Assembly (NCBI GenBank): GCA_025451845.1 | Contig: JANWJS010000033.1 | Span: 62,001-126,000 of the forward strand | Direction: 5' to 3' | Source: Steroidobacteraceae bacterium | Lineage (GTDB): Bacteria; Pseudomonadota; Gammaproteobacteria; Steroidobacterales; Steroidobacteraceae | DNA length: 64,000 bases | Shown here: positions 45,500-53,830 of the stretch, in pieces | Layout of the letters: each line of letters begins with the position of its first letter | Numbering within the stretch: position 1 is the first letter of the stretch | Made by a program: the position numbers and the translations under genes | Notes under the pieces: generated by a model | The model's database searches: none | What the model was told of the DNA's origin: nothing | The model's input: the letters and a program-made list of their open reading frames with translations, nothing else

Positions 45500-46546
45500 T
45501 CAATTGAGCTTCTGTAGCTCCCGAGCGTCTACCGGCGCGGGCAGGGGCAGGTACTGATCGCTGCTCACCAGGGATTGACCCTGGCGGCTCAGGACGAAGC
45601 GCAGGAATTCCTTCACCAGCGGTTCGAGGGGCTCGCCCGGCCGGCGATTGACGTAGATATAGAGGTAGCGCTGCAGGGGATAACGCCCGCTCGCAATTTC
45701 AGACAAAGAGAAAGGGCTCTGAATGCCGTTCACCGAGAGCCCCAACGGCTTCACCTCATCCGTCATGTACGAGGCGTTGCCGAAAGAGATGCCGTAGGGG
45801 TCCTGCGCCAGGGCGGACATGATCGCGGCGGCCACCTTGGGGGTGTTGCGGGACATGTCCCCACCGGGGACTTCGTAGCTCGACTTGAAGGGAGCGTCGA
45901 GCATGACCAGCTTGCGGAAATAGTCGGTGACGTCGTCGCGCCAGTAGAAGCCGTAAATGCGCACCGGCTTGTCGGCCCACGAACCGGTGAGGCCGAGTTG
46001 GCCCCAGGTGGTGATGTCGGCGGGATATCCGCGGCGCCGCTCCGAGGAAAAGACCGCGTCCAGCTTGCGCAGGGAGATCGAGGTCATCGGATTCGACTTG
46101 TTGACGTAGACGCCGATCGCCGAGACGTGGCTCTTCAGGATATAGGCTGCGGCGCAGATCTTGATGCGAAACGGCTCGTAGCCGTAGGCATTCTCGTAGG
46201 CGAGATTCGTGGTGTTGAAGACTTCCAGGGTGTGGGGGCCGAGCGCGATGCGGTCCTCGGGGGCGAGGCCGTCTTTCTGCACCACGGAGAAGGTGGCGTG
46301 CGGCTGTAGCTTGCGGAAGGCAGCGTTCCACGCCGCCATCATGTGCTCGACAGTGTCCATGCCGCTATAACCGACGATCGAGCCAGACACCTGTTGGTGC
46401 GGCACGTAGTCGGGAAGAGACGGGTCGACCGGCACCGCAGATGCCGCGCGAGCCGGCTCGGCAGCCTGCACCGCCACGGCCAGAGAGAGGATGAGGGCTG
46501 CTGCGCAGAGTGCCCGGCGATGCGCGCGCGAAGATGTGACGGACAC
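45500..46546 (-). CDS. PstS-like periplasmic substrate-binding protein
   Basis: About 348 residues from a GTG at 46546 (GGGGAC upstream). A signal peptide (ALILSLAVAVQAAEPARA) precedes a phosphate-binding-protein-like fold: SGSIVGYSGMDTVEHMMAAW, AIGVYVNKSNPMTSISLRKL, YGISFGNASYMTDEVK and a C-terminal LVSSDQYLPLPAP. PstS-type proteins bind phosphate or other oxyanions for ABC importers, but no transporter genes are here, so it may act as a sensor or scavenger. The frame extends upstream to 46624 without a better start. It is the most distal gene of a three-gene minus-strand set. Confidence 0.85.
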   Translation of the reverse strand: MSVTSSRAHRRALCAAALILSLAVAVQAAEPARAASAVPVDPSLPDYVPHQQVSGSIVGYSGMDTVEHMMAAWNAAFRKLQPHATFSVVQKDGLAPEDRIALGPHTLEVFNTTNLAYENAYGYEPFRIKICAAAYILKSHVSAIGVYVNKSNPMTSISLRKLDAVFSSERRRGYPADITTWGQLGLTGSWADKPVRIYGFYWRDDVTDYFRKLVMLDAPFKSSYEVPGGDMSRNTPKVAAAIMSALAQDPYGISFGNASYMTDEVKPLGLSVNGIQSPFSLSEIASGRYPLQRYLYIYVNRRPGEPLEPLVKEFLRFVLSRQGQSLVSSDQYLPLPAPVDARELQKLN

Positions 46547-46634
46547 GGTGTCCCCTTTGCGAGATTTGCAGTGCCTGTACGACGGCGCGGGAGTCTCGGC
46601 GACGCCGCGGGCGCCCTTCGACAATCAATTGGAA

Positions 46635-47687
46635 TCAGTTGCTCGCGACACCCTGCACCCGCGCGACGCGATACCACAGCACTGCCCCGGCCGGCGGCTT
46701 GTTGTACTGCGGGGAGACCGCGACGAAGAGCTCGTTCAACCGCGGGTCGAACAGCTCCGACTTGGCGCCGGGGGCGGACGGCACGCGCGCGATCTCGCGG
46801 TAGTGGTCCGGGTCGAGCTCCTGGTACACCCCGATCTGCCCGACCGCGCCCGGGACATAGATGCGCTTGCGGGCGGAGTCGAAGTAAACGCCATCGTTGA
46901 TGTCCGGGACATCGACGGTAGCCACCGTCTTGCCGTTGCCGGTGTCGAGCACGAGCATCCTGGTCGGCTTGCGCGTCACGACGAGGAGGCGATGGTCCGG
47001 CTCATCGAGTGCCATGGCGAGATTGACCTGCGCACCCGTGAGCGCCCAGTGGCCGATCACCTTCAGGCTCTTCTTGTCGATGACATCGACCTCGTTCTTG
47101 TCGGCGACGTTGATGAACATCCGCCCGCCGTGCTGCTCGGCCTGGACCGCCTCCACGTGGTCGGAGTCGAACTCGAGCTGGCGGAGCACCTTGCCGGTCC
47201 AGGGATCGATCTCGTTCAGCCAGCAGTTCTTCAGGTGAACATCGCCGCCCCCCGAGACGATGTAAAGATGCTTCGTCGAAGCGTCGTAGTACTCGGTATC
47301 GGAGCCCGCGGCGACCTTGATGTGACCGAGGATCCCGTAGTTGCGGTCGTCCATGATCCGCGGCCCGCTGTCATCGGTGATGATCAGGCGGTGCGTTCCG
47401 GGAACGAGGAAGAACGCGTGCGGCGTCTTGAAGCTCGTCAGGCTCTTCAAGTGCTTGCCCGTCTTGAGGTTGAACACCTCGACGGTGCCGTGGTCCTCGG
47501 CCGCCACGAACAGCTTGTTCTGAGCAACGTCGGCGAACAGATGGTCGAAGTCGCCGTCGTACCCGGGGACGTCGGTGCGATGAGTGAGCACGAGGGGCTC
47601 GCTCGCGGCGGCCGCGAGCGCCATCGCGGCAGACACCGTACCTGCCAATGCGAGGACGGAAAGAATCAGGAGGCGCCTGAACTTCAT
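46635..47687 (-). CDS. Secreted YVTN/YncE-like beta-propeller protein
   Basis: 350 residues with a signal peptide (LLILSVLALAGTVSAAMALA). Repeated blades such as NKLFVAAEDHGTVEVFNLKT, RLIITDDSGPRIMDDR, GRMFINVADKNEVDVIDKKS and KRIYVPGAVGQIGVYQEL are typical of seven-bladed YncE/SMP-30-like propellers. Periplasmic; the binding partner is unknown. A gap of 88 bases separates it from the downstream binding-protein gene and 17 bases from the upstream gene, so it is probably part of the same operon. Confidence 0.88.
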   Translation of the reverse strand: MKFRRLLILSVLALAGTVSAAMALAAAASEPLVLTHRTDVPGYDGDFDHLFADVAQNKLFVAAEDHGTVEVFNLKTGKHLKSLTSFKTPHAFFLVPGTHRLIITDDSGPRIMDDRNYGILGHIKVAAGSDTEYYDASTKHLYIVSGGGDVHLKNCWLNEIDPWTGKVLRQLEFDSDHVEAVQAEQHGGRMFINVADKNEVDVIDKKSLKVIGHWALTGAQVNLAMALDEPDHRLLVVTRKPTRMLVLDTGNGKTVATVDVPDINDGVYFDSARKRIYVPGAVGQIGVYQELDPDHYREIARVPSAPGAKSELFDPRLNELFVAVSPQYNKPPAGAVLWYRVARVQGVASN

Positions 47688-47704
47688 GTTGTTACTTCCC
47701 TTTT

Positions 47705-48592
47705 TCAGGTGTAAGGCTCGGTCAGCCTGGCGGCAGCGGGGATCTGATGCGCGATCTCGTCGCGAATGCGGATCGCCTCCGCGTGCCGCGCCTTCTGGTC
47801 GGTGTGTGCAGTCAGCGCAAACACGACGCCGAGGGCGCCAATACGCTCGCCAGCGGCGTCGTTCAGCGGCAGTTCCACCTCGTAGCGCATCAGGTCCTTG
47901 TTGACTTCCAGATTGGTCTTGCCGTCGCGCACCACGCGCATGTCGTCATCATCGGCCTTCTTGCCGATGCGGCCGATGTTGGAAGCCAGAATTTCCGGAT
48001 CGGCGTTCTTCGGCGTCGTGGCATGGATCGCGAGGATCATCACGTCGCGGTGCCTGGCGAGCTCCTGATCGACGATGTGCTGAGCGTAGGAGTCGAGCGG
48101 GAGCTTGGGGTCATCGAGCGCCTGCTGCACCAGATTCGCGGCATAGGACGTGTCGCGCGCGAGATCGTTGCGGATGGCGAAGGCCTCCTTCTGCAGCTTC
48201 GCGCGACTCTTGCCGCGTAGCTTCAGCGTCATGACACCCGCCTTCTTGTGCGACATGTCGAGCATCGGCACGACGGCATCCATCTCACCGGTGGACGTGT
48301 CGTAGGTGAAGCTGGGCTTCCAGTCCGCGAGCGCCCGCGCGACGGCGGCCGGGGCCGCATCGCCGGTGTGGCCGTCGCTCGCCGCGACCGCCTCGGGTGC
48401 GCTCGAGCCCGGGAGAGTGATGTAAAGCGTCATCGCCGTGACGCCGGGATTCATCGTCATGGTCCGGGTCACCAGCTCCTGGCCGTAGCTGCCCTGCCCG
48501 ATGACTGGAGGAGCAGTGTCCGCGAGCGCGTGACCTGCTACGAATGGCGCGGCAGCCAGCGCCGCCAGCACCCCTACACGGACGAGTCTCAT
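47705..48592 (-). CDS. Secreted protein of unknown function
   Basis: About 295 residues. Signal peptide LVRVGVLAALAAAPFVAGHA; the ATG at 48592 is chosen because GAGGAC sits 7 bases upstream, whereas a GTG at 48607 does not fit. The mature protein has a helical region (YAANLVQQALDDPKL; AQHIVDQELARHRDVMILAI) and a C-terminal stretch rich in charged residues (IGRIGKKADDDDMRVVRDGK). I do not recognise the family. First gene of the minus-strand set with the propeller and binding protein, suggesting a common periplasmic process. Confidence 0.72.
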   Translation of the reverse strand: MRLVRVGVLAALAAAPFVAGHALADTAPPVIGQGSYGQELVTRTMTMNPGVTAMTLYITLPGSSAPEAVAASDGHTGDAAPAAVARALADWKPSFTYDTSTGEMDAVVPMLDMSHKKAGVMTLKLRGKSRAKLQKEAFAIRNDLARDTSYAANLVQQALDDPKLPLDSYAQHIVDQELARHRDVMILAIHATTPKNADPEILASNIGRIGKKADDDDMRVVRDGKTNLEVNKDLMRYEVELPLNDAAGERIGALGVVFALTAHTDQKARHAEAIRIRDEIAHQIPAAARLTEPYT

Positions 48593-48679
48593 TGCGATTG
48601 TCCTCACTTGGCCCTCGACGGAATCTTCGATTGACGCGCCGGCCTCGCGGCCAGGCAGGGGACAGGCTAGCGGTTCAAC

Positions 48680-48697
48680 CTGACGAATATCTGTCAG
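48680..48697. promoter_or_regulatory. Inverted repeat in divergent intergenic region
   Basis: CTGAC...GTCAG around an AT-rich centre, 18 bases, in the 310-base gap between the secreted-protein gene and the DUF883 gene. AT-rich sequence follows on the right. It may be an operator for either direction; no cognate regulator is known. Confidence 0.3.
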
Positions 48698-48844
48698 CTA
48701 CCTAAAACCAAATTCATAAAAAGCCGAGTCGCAGGCCCCGATGCGGGCCTGGAACTTTCCGGGCCCGACCCCGTTGACGGCAACAGCAAGTCAGCGAGCC
48801 GGCAGACGGCCCTCTGCCGGCGGGATCGAAGGCATGAGAGGGTT

Positions 48845-48873
48845 GGCCGCTGCAAGCGCCGCAGGCGACTTTG
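48845..48873. repeat. 29-base repeat, copy 1 (left of haem cluster)
   Basis: Matches 63789-63817 at 27 of 29 bases in direct orientation (GGCCGCTG.AAGCGCCGCA.GCGACTTTG). It lies just upstream of the DUF883 start, outside any supported gene. Confidence 0.7.
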
Positions 48874-48902
48874 CAGCCCAATCGACACAGGAGAAACAGG
48901 CA

Positions 48903-49181
48903 ATGAATCCGAGCTTCACTGCAACGAATAGCGAGCAGGCTGCGGCCGAAGCCGCGCGCCAGGCGGAGCGCCTGGCCGATACTGCGAGCGACACGGCCGC
49001 AAGGGCTACCGGCGCGGCGCGCGAGCGCGCTGATCAGGCGCAGCGGTGGGCGAAGTCCCGTTGGAGCGACCTGCAGCGCAGCGTCGAGGCCCAGCCGTAC
49101 CAGTCGAGCGCCTGGGCGCTCGGGATCGGCTTCGCGGCGGGACTGCTCGTCATGGGGCTGCTCCTCGGCCGCAGATCGTAG
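48903..49181 (+). CDS. ElaB/YqjD/DUF883-family membrane-anchored protein
   Basis: 92 residues from the ATG at 48903 after AGGAGAAACAGG. An Ala/Gln/Glu-rich amphipathic helix (about residues 10-60) is followed by a C-terminal membrane helix ending in RR (ALGIGFAAGLLVMGLLLGRR). This is the DUF883 pattern, with SAWALGIG as in YqjD/ElaB, which are reported to associate with ribosomes and the inner membrane in stationary phase. The frame extends upstream to 48741 but without a good start. About 100 bases separate it from hemA. Confidence 0.85.
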   Translation: MNPSFTATNSEQAAAEAARQAERLADTASDTAARATGAARERADQAQRWAKSRWSDLQRSVEAQPYQSSAWALGIGFAAGLLVMGLLLGRRS

Positions 49182-49283
49182 ATCTCGTAGATGACGTCAC
49201 GCCTCGCGCCCGTGCCCACGGGCAGATGCGGGTCGTGATGGTTCTGTGACACTTGGGACCGGGCGCCGTGATCTGCTTGGCCG

Positions 49284-50606
49284 ATGCACCAGCTCGGCGT
49301 CGTGGGCCTGTCCTACCGGCATGCCGGTATCGACGACGTCGCGCGGCTTTCCATTCCCAAGGGCGAGCTCGAGAGCCGCCTGCGCTCGCTGCGCGCGGCA
49401 CTCCAGGTCTCCGAGCTTCTCTACCTCGGCACGTGCAACCGGGTCGAGCTTCTCTTCGCCACGAATGACGGCGAGCCCGCAGGCGACCTGCGCGAGCCCG
49501 TCCTGGAGCAGCTGACCGGCAGGCCCTCGCCGCCCGGAAAAGCTTCGCGCCTGCTGCGGGCCTGGGCCGGCGAGTCGGCGCTCGAGCACGTGCTGCTCTT
49601 GGCCTGCGGGCTCGACTCCGCGCAAGCCGGCGAGCGCGAAATCGCCGCGCAGCTGCGCGCCGCCTGGGAGGCGGCTCGGGCCGCCGGTACGAGCGGCCCC
49701 ATGCTCGATCGACTGATGGGCGAGGCGCTCGGCATGGCCAACCGGGTGCGCAAGCTCCAGGCCGGCACGCATCCGCGCTCGCTGGCCGACCTCGCGGCCG
49801 CTCGCGTGCTCGAGCACTTGGCCGGCAGCCCCGCCGCCGTGGCCCTCATCGGAGTCTCACCGATGACCCGGCGATGTGGCCTGACGCTGCATCGGGCCGG
49901 TGTGCCGCTTGTCATCGTGAACCGCTCGCTCGCACCCGCGGCGGAGCTGGCCGCGACCGTATCCGGGCGGGCAGTCCCCCTCGAGCAGTTCCGCGCACGG
50001 CCTGACGCCGTCGCCGCGCTGGTCCTGGCCGCGGGCGGCGGCGAGCCGGTCCTCGACGGCCATACGCTGCAACTGCTCGCAGTGCACAACACGCCGCTGG
50101 CTATCGACTTCGGCGTTCCGCCGAACGTCGATCCCGAAGAAGCGCGCGGCGCCGGCATCCTCAGAATCGGCATGAGCGAGCTCGTGCAGGAAGTGCAGGC
50201 GCGGCGTACGACGGAGCTGCTGCGCCTGGCGCCGGTACGCGCTGCGGTAGACGAGCGGCTGGTGCGCCTGCGCGAGGAGATGGCCACCCGGGCCATCGGT
50301 CCCAAGCTGGCCGAGCTGCGCGGCACCTTCGAGCGGATCGCCGCGGATGAGCTCGAGCGCGCACTGGCCGCTGAGCTCCGCGGTCTGACGGAGGCTCAAC
50401 GCGAGGCAATGGAACAACTGACGTCGCGCCTGGCGAGGCGTCTCGCACATCTGCCGATCGCTGGCATGCGGGCCGCGGCCTCTTACGCCAGCTCCGAAGT
50501 CATGGACGCCTTTTTCCGCGAGGCGCGCCTGCAGCGCGGCGCCCCCGACGATGCCGCCGCCCGGGGCACGACCGCAGCGCCGGAGCACGAAGAGCCACTA
50601 CCATAG
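49284..50606 (+). CDS. hemA: Glutamyl-tRNA reductase, divergent
   Basis: 440 residues. Catalyses NADPH reduction of glutamyl-tRNA to glutamate-1-semialdehyde, the first step of C5 tetrapyrrole synthesis. The start GVVGLSYRHAGIDDVARLSI and the catalytic Cys in LGTCNRVELLF (about residue 51) are present, as are GLDSAQAGEREIAAQLRAAW and the C-terminal dimerisation helices. Several normally invariant pieces differ: the usual GAGEM of the NADPH domain reads GVSPM, and the segment after the catalytic domain is shortened. It is either a functional divergent form or a paralogue specialised for this cluster. hemL follows after 8 bases. Confidence 0.88.
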   Translation: MHQLGVVGLSYRHAGIDDVARLSIPKGELESRLRSLRAALQVSELLYLGTCNRVELLFATNDGEPAGDLREPVLEQLTGRPSPPGKASRLLRAWAGESALEHVLLLACGLDSAQAGEREIAAQLRAAWEAARAAGTSGPMLDRLMGEALGMANRVRKLQAGTHPRSLADLAAARVLEHLAGSPAAVALIGVSPMTRRCGLTLHRAGVPLVIVNRSLAPAAELAATVSGRAVPLEQFRARPDAVAALVLAAGGGEPVLDGHTLQLLAVHNTPLAIDFGVPPNVDPEEARGAGILRIGMSELVQEVQARRTTELLRLAPVRAAVDERLVRLREEMATRAIGPKLAELRGTFERIAADELERALAAELRGLTEAQREAMEQLTSRLARRLAHLPIAGMRAAASYASSEVMDAFFREARLQRGAPDDAAARGTTAAPEHEEPLP

Positions 50607-50614
50607 GACCCCCG

Positions 50615-51934
50615 ATGCAGCATTCCCCAGAGGACAGCTCCCCGCTGTCACATCCGCGCTCGCAGCAGCTCTACGAGCGCGCCACCCGCGTCATCCCCGG
50701 CGGCGTGAACTCGCCCGTGCGGGCGTTCCGCGCGGTCGGCGGCACGCCGCTTTTCTTCGCAAGCGGGCGCGGCGCGTATCTGACCGACAGCGACGGCCGC
50801 AGGTATCTCGATCTCGTCGGCTCCTGGGGCCCGCTGATATTGGGTCACGCACATCCGGCGGTGGTCGCGGCCGTGACGCGGGCATGCCACGAGGGAACGA
50901 CCTTCGGGGCGCCATGCGCGGCGGAAGTTGAGCTGGCAGAACGCGTGGTCGCCGCCTACCCCGGCATCGAGCAGGTGCGACTGGTCTCTTCCGGCACGGA
51001 GGCAGTGATGAGCGCCATCCGCTTGGCACGCGCGTACACGGGACGCGATCTCATCGTCAAGTTCTCGGGCTGCTACCACGGACATGCGGATCACCTGTTG
51101 GTCGCGGCCGGCTCGGGCCTCGCCACTTTCGGTCGCCCCTCCTCCGCCGGCGTACCCAACGCATTCACCGCCTGCACGCGCGTGCTGCCCCTCGATGACG
51201 AAGCAGCAGTCGATGCGCTCTTGGCCCGCGACGGGGAGCAGATTGCCGCGGTCATCATCGAGCCGGTGCCAGCCAATCACGGCCTGCTGCCGCAGCGCCC
51301 GGAGTTCCTCGAGCGACTGCGCACGCTGACTCGCGAGCGCGGCGCGCTGCTCATCTTCGATGAGGTCATCTCCGGCTTTCGTCTCGCTCGCGGCGGCGCG
51401 GCCGAGCGGCTCGGCATCGTCCCGGACCTCGCCACCTTCGGCAAGGTGATCGGCGGCGGCATGCCGGTGGGGGCCTTTGCCGGGCCGCGGCGCATCATGG
51501 CGCGGCTCGCGCCCGACGGTGACACCTATCAGGCGGGCACCCTGTCCGGCAATCCCGTGGCCATGGCAAGCGGCATCGCCACCCTGGATGTGTTGGCGGC
51601 CGAGCGCGGCTGGGAGAAGCTCGAGGCCCTGGGCGGGCAGCTCGAGCAACTCCTGCGGCCGCTGCTGCGGCAGGCGCCCTTCCCCATGCACCTGGTGCGC
51701 GTAGGCTCGCTCTTTTGGCTGTCCCTGCACGAGAATGGCGCTGCGCGCACGGCGGCGACGCTCTCGCCACAGGCGGTCGGCCGCTTCGCGGCTCTCTTTC
51801 ACGCCATGCTGGCCGAGGGCATCTATCTGCCGCCGTCCGCCTACGAAGCCTGCTTCCTCTCGCTCGCCCACACGGCCGCGGACCTCGAGCGGCTGGCGCA
51901 GGGCTTGCGCAACGTGCTCGGCCGCCTGCGCTGA
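50615..51934 (+). CDS. hemL: Glutamate-1-semialdehyde 2,1-aminomutase
   Basis: 439 residues. A PLP-dependent fold-type I enzyme converting glutamate-1-semialdehyde to 5-aminolevulinate. Visible are PGGVNSPVRAFRAVGGTP, FSGCYHGHADHLL, LIFDEVISGFRLA and the PLP Lys in TFGKVIGGGMPVGAF. Length and motifs are standard. The two-component kinase follows after 10 bases, in the same direction. Confidence 0.97.
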   Translation: MQHSPEDSSPLSHPRSQQLYERATRVIPGGVNSPVRAFRAVGGTPLFFASGRGAYLTDSDGRRYLDLVGSWGPLILGHAHPAVVAAVTRACHEGTTFGAPCAAEVELAERVVAAYPGIEQVRLVSSGTEAVMSAIRLARAYTGRDLIVKFSGCYHGHADHLLVAAGSGLATFGRPSSAGVPNAFTACTRVLPLDDEAAVDALLARDGEQIAAVIIEPVPANHGLLPQRPEFLERLRTLTRERGALLIFDEVISGFRLARGGAAERLGIVPDLATFGKVIGGGMPVGAFAGPRRIMARLAPDGDTYQAGTLSGNPVAMASGIATLDVLAAERGWEKLEALGGQLEQLLRPLLRQAPFPMHLVRVGSLFWLSLHENGAARTAATLSPQAVGRFAALFHAMLAEGIYLPPSAYEACFLSLAHTAADLERLAQGLRNVLGRLR

Positions 51935-51944
51935 AAGCTCACCC

Positions 51945-53090
51945 ATGAAGGCACCGCGAGTATTCCAACTCACCGCGCTCGCCCTGGTGCTGGTATCGGC
52001 CGTGGAAGTCGGCTGGTGGCTGCTCGACCAGCATCGCTTTGCCGTCGATAAGGTCCGGGAGATGCACCAGGCCTATGCGCAACAGGTCGTTGCCGCGCAG
52101 GCGCTGCTCGCGGCGGGCGCACCCAACGCGCGAGTGAGCGGGCTGTTGCCGGACGTCATCGTGACGAATGGACGGGCGGCGCTCTCCCCCGACGTCGACA
52201 GACAACTCCTGGCCGAGGAGCATCGACACATCGCCCAGTACGCCTGGGAAGGGTCGTTCTTCATCCTTGCCCTGGCCGCCTGCATCGCGGTCATCGCGCG
52301 CGCCCTGCGCGCCGAAGCGCGCGTGATCCAGGAGCAGGAGAGCTTCCTGGCGCTGGTTTCGCATCAGTTCAAGACGCCGCTCGCGAGCCTGCAGCTGTCG
52401 CTCGAGACCATGGCGATGCGCCCCCTGTCGCCGGAGCATGCCCACGCGCTGATCGAGCGCATGCTCGCCGATATTGCCCGCATGGAAAGCATGGTGACCC
52501 GGATTCTCGAGAGCATGCGGCTGGATCGCGGCCGGATCGACCTGCGCAGCGAGCCCGTGGACCTCGGTGCGGCCGTCACGCGAGTGGCTGCGGGTTTCGC
52601 GGAGCGGGCCGCCAAGGATCGCATCGCGGTCAGCACCGACATCGAGCCCGGGTTGCAAGTCGCGGCCGACCCGCTCGCACTCGATGTCATCCTGCGCAAC
52701 CTTCTGGAGAACGCGCTGGCGGCGGTGGCGCCGGTCGGCGGCGGCAGCATCGCGCTCACCGCTCGGCGCTCCGGCGGTGAAGTCGAGCTCTCGGTGCGTG
52801 ACAGCGGCGTTGGTTTCCGGACCGGCGATGCCGCGCGCCTGTTCCAGAAGTTCACACGCCTCCATCCTGGCGGCGGCAGCAGCCGTTTCGGAACGGGCCT
52901 CGGCCTCTACATCGTGAGACGGCTGATGCAGCTTGCAGGCGGCCGCGTGAGCGCGCAGAGCGCCGGGGTTGGCCAAGGTGCGACCTTCGTGCTGGCGTGG
53001 CCCGCAGGCGAGCCCCGCCAAGACGCCTCCATTCCAACCGACAACACCGAGGCACTGACCCGACAGCCCGCACGGCGGGAGCAGTCGTGA
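51945..53090 (+). CDS. Sensor histidine kinase embedded in the haem cluster
   Basis: 381 residues. Two membrane helices (about residues 6-25 and 105-125) flank an approximately 75-residue periplasmic part without recognisable domain. HisKA follows with FLALVSHQFKTPLASLQLSL (phospho-His in SHQ). The HATPase has NLLENALAAVAP, SVRDSGVGF and GTGLGLYIVRRLMQLAGG. The start ATG at 51945 follows the hemL stop by 10 bases. Its stop overlaps the response-regulator GTG by 4 bases. Its signal is unknown; position suggests a link to haem or redox state, which is inference. Confidence 0.92.
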   Translation: MKAPRVFQLTALALVLVSAVEVGWWLLDQHRFAVDKVREMHQAYAQQVVAAQALLAAGAPNARVSGLLPDVIVTNGRAALSPDVDRQLLAEEHRHIAQYAWEGSFFILALAACIAVIARALRAEARVIQEQESFLALVSHQFKTPLASLQLSLETMAMRPLSPEHAHALIERMLADIARMESMVTRILESMRLDRGRIDLRSEPVDLGAAVTRVAAGFAERAAKDRIAVSTDIEPGLQVAADPLALDVILRNLLENALAAVAPVGGGSIALTARRSGGEVELSVRDSGVGFRTGDAARLFQKFTRLHPGGGSSRFGTGLGLYIVRRLMQLAGGRVSAQSAGVGQGATFVLAWPAGEPRQDASIPTDNTEALTRQPARREQS

Positions 53091-53830
53091 CCACGGAGTC
53101 TCGCAACGCGCCCGCAGAATACACCCGCCGCATCCTGGTGGTGGAAGATGAGCCGCATCTTGCTGCGGGCGTCGTCGAGAACCTGCGTGCAGAGGGTTAC
53201 GAGGTCGACTCCGCCGCGGACGGACGGCAGGCTCTCGAGTGGCTGCAAGGAAACTCCTGCGGCCTGGTGCTGTTGGACGTCATGTTGCCGGAGATCGACG
53301 GCTTCGCCGTTTGCCGGACGCTGCGGGAGCGTGGAGACAACACGCCCGTGCTCTTCCTGACGGCGCGCGGCGATCCCGCCGACCGCGTACGCGGCCTCGA
53401 AGCGGGGGGCGACGACTACCTGGCAAAGCCTTTTCATCTGCGGGAGCTCCTGCTGCGGGTGCGGGCCATCCTGCGCCGCTGGGACTGGTATCAGAGCGCC
53501 TCGGCCGCCGAGGGCGCGGTGCTGCGCTTCGGCGGCAACGAAGTCGATTTCCGCGCCTTTCGCGCCCGCTCCTGGAACGGCAGCGCGCAGGAGCTCACCG
53601 AGAAAGAGGCGATGATCCTGAAAGTGCTGGCAGAGCGGCCCGGGGAGATCGTCTCGCGCGAGGACCTCCTCGAGCGGGTGTGGGGCTACGACGTGTTCCC
53701 CTCGACGCGCACGGTGGACAACTTCATCCTGCGCCTGCGCAAACGCTTCGAGCGCGATCCGGCCAACCCACGGCACTTTCTCACCGTCTGGGGCGTGGGA
53801 TACCGGTTCATGACCGAGGCCGGATCTTGA
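53087..53830 (+). CDS. OmpR-family response regulator embedded in the haem cluster
   Basis: 247 residues from a GTG at 53087 that overlaps the kinase stop. The receiver domain shows RRILVVEDEPHLAAGVVENL, the acceptor Asp in LVLLDVMLPEIDG and the Lys in DDYLAKPFH. The winged helix reads LTEKEAMILKVLAERPGEIV to VDNFILRLRKRFERD and GVGYRFM. Partner of the upstream kinase. Its stop overlaps the hemC TTG start, so it is translated as part of the haem operon. Target promoter is unknown. Confidence 0.95.
   Translation: MTTESRNAPAEYTRRILVVEDEPHLAAGVVENLRAEGYEVDSAADGRQALEWLQGNSCGLVLLDVMLPEIDGFAVCRTLRERGDNTPVLFLTARGDPADRVRGLEAGGDDYLAKPFHLRELLLRVRAILRRWDWYQSASAAEGAVLRFGGNEVDFRAFRARSWNGSAQELTEKEAMILKVLAERPGEIVSREDLLERVWGYDVFPSTRTVDNFILRLRKRFERDPANPRHFLTVWGVGYRFMTEAGS

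Noticed and set aside
50648-51973. 441-codon minus-strand frame opposite hemL
   Set aside because: It mirrors hemL codon structure and has no domain similarity; hemL on the plus strand is certain.
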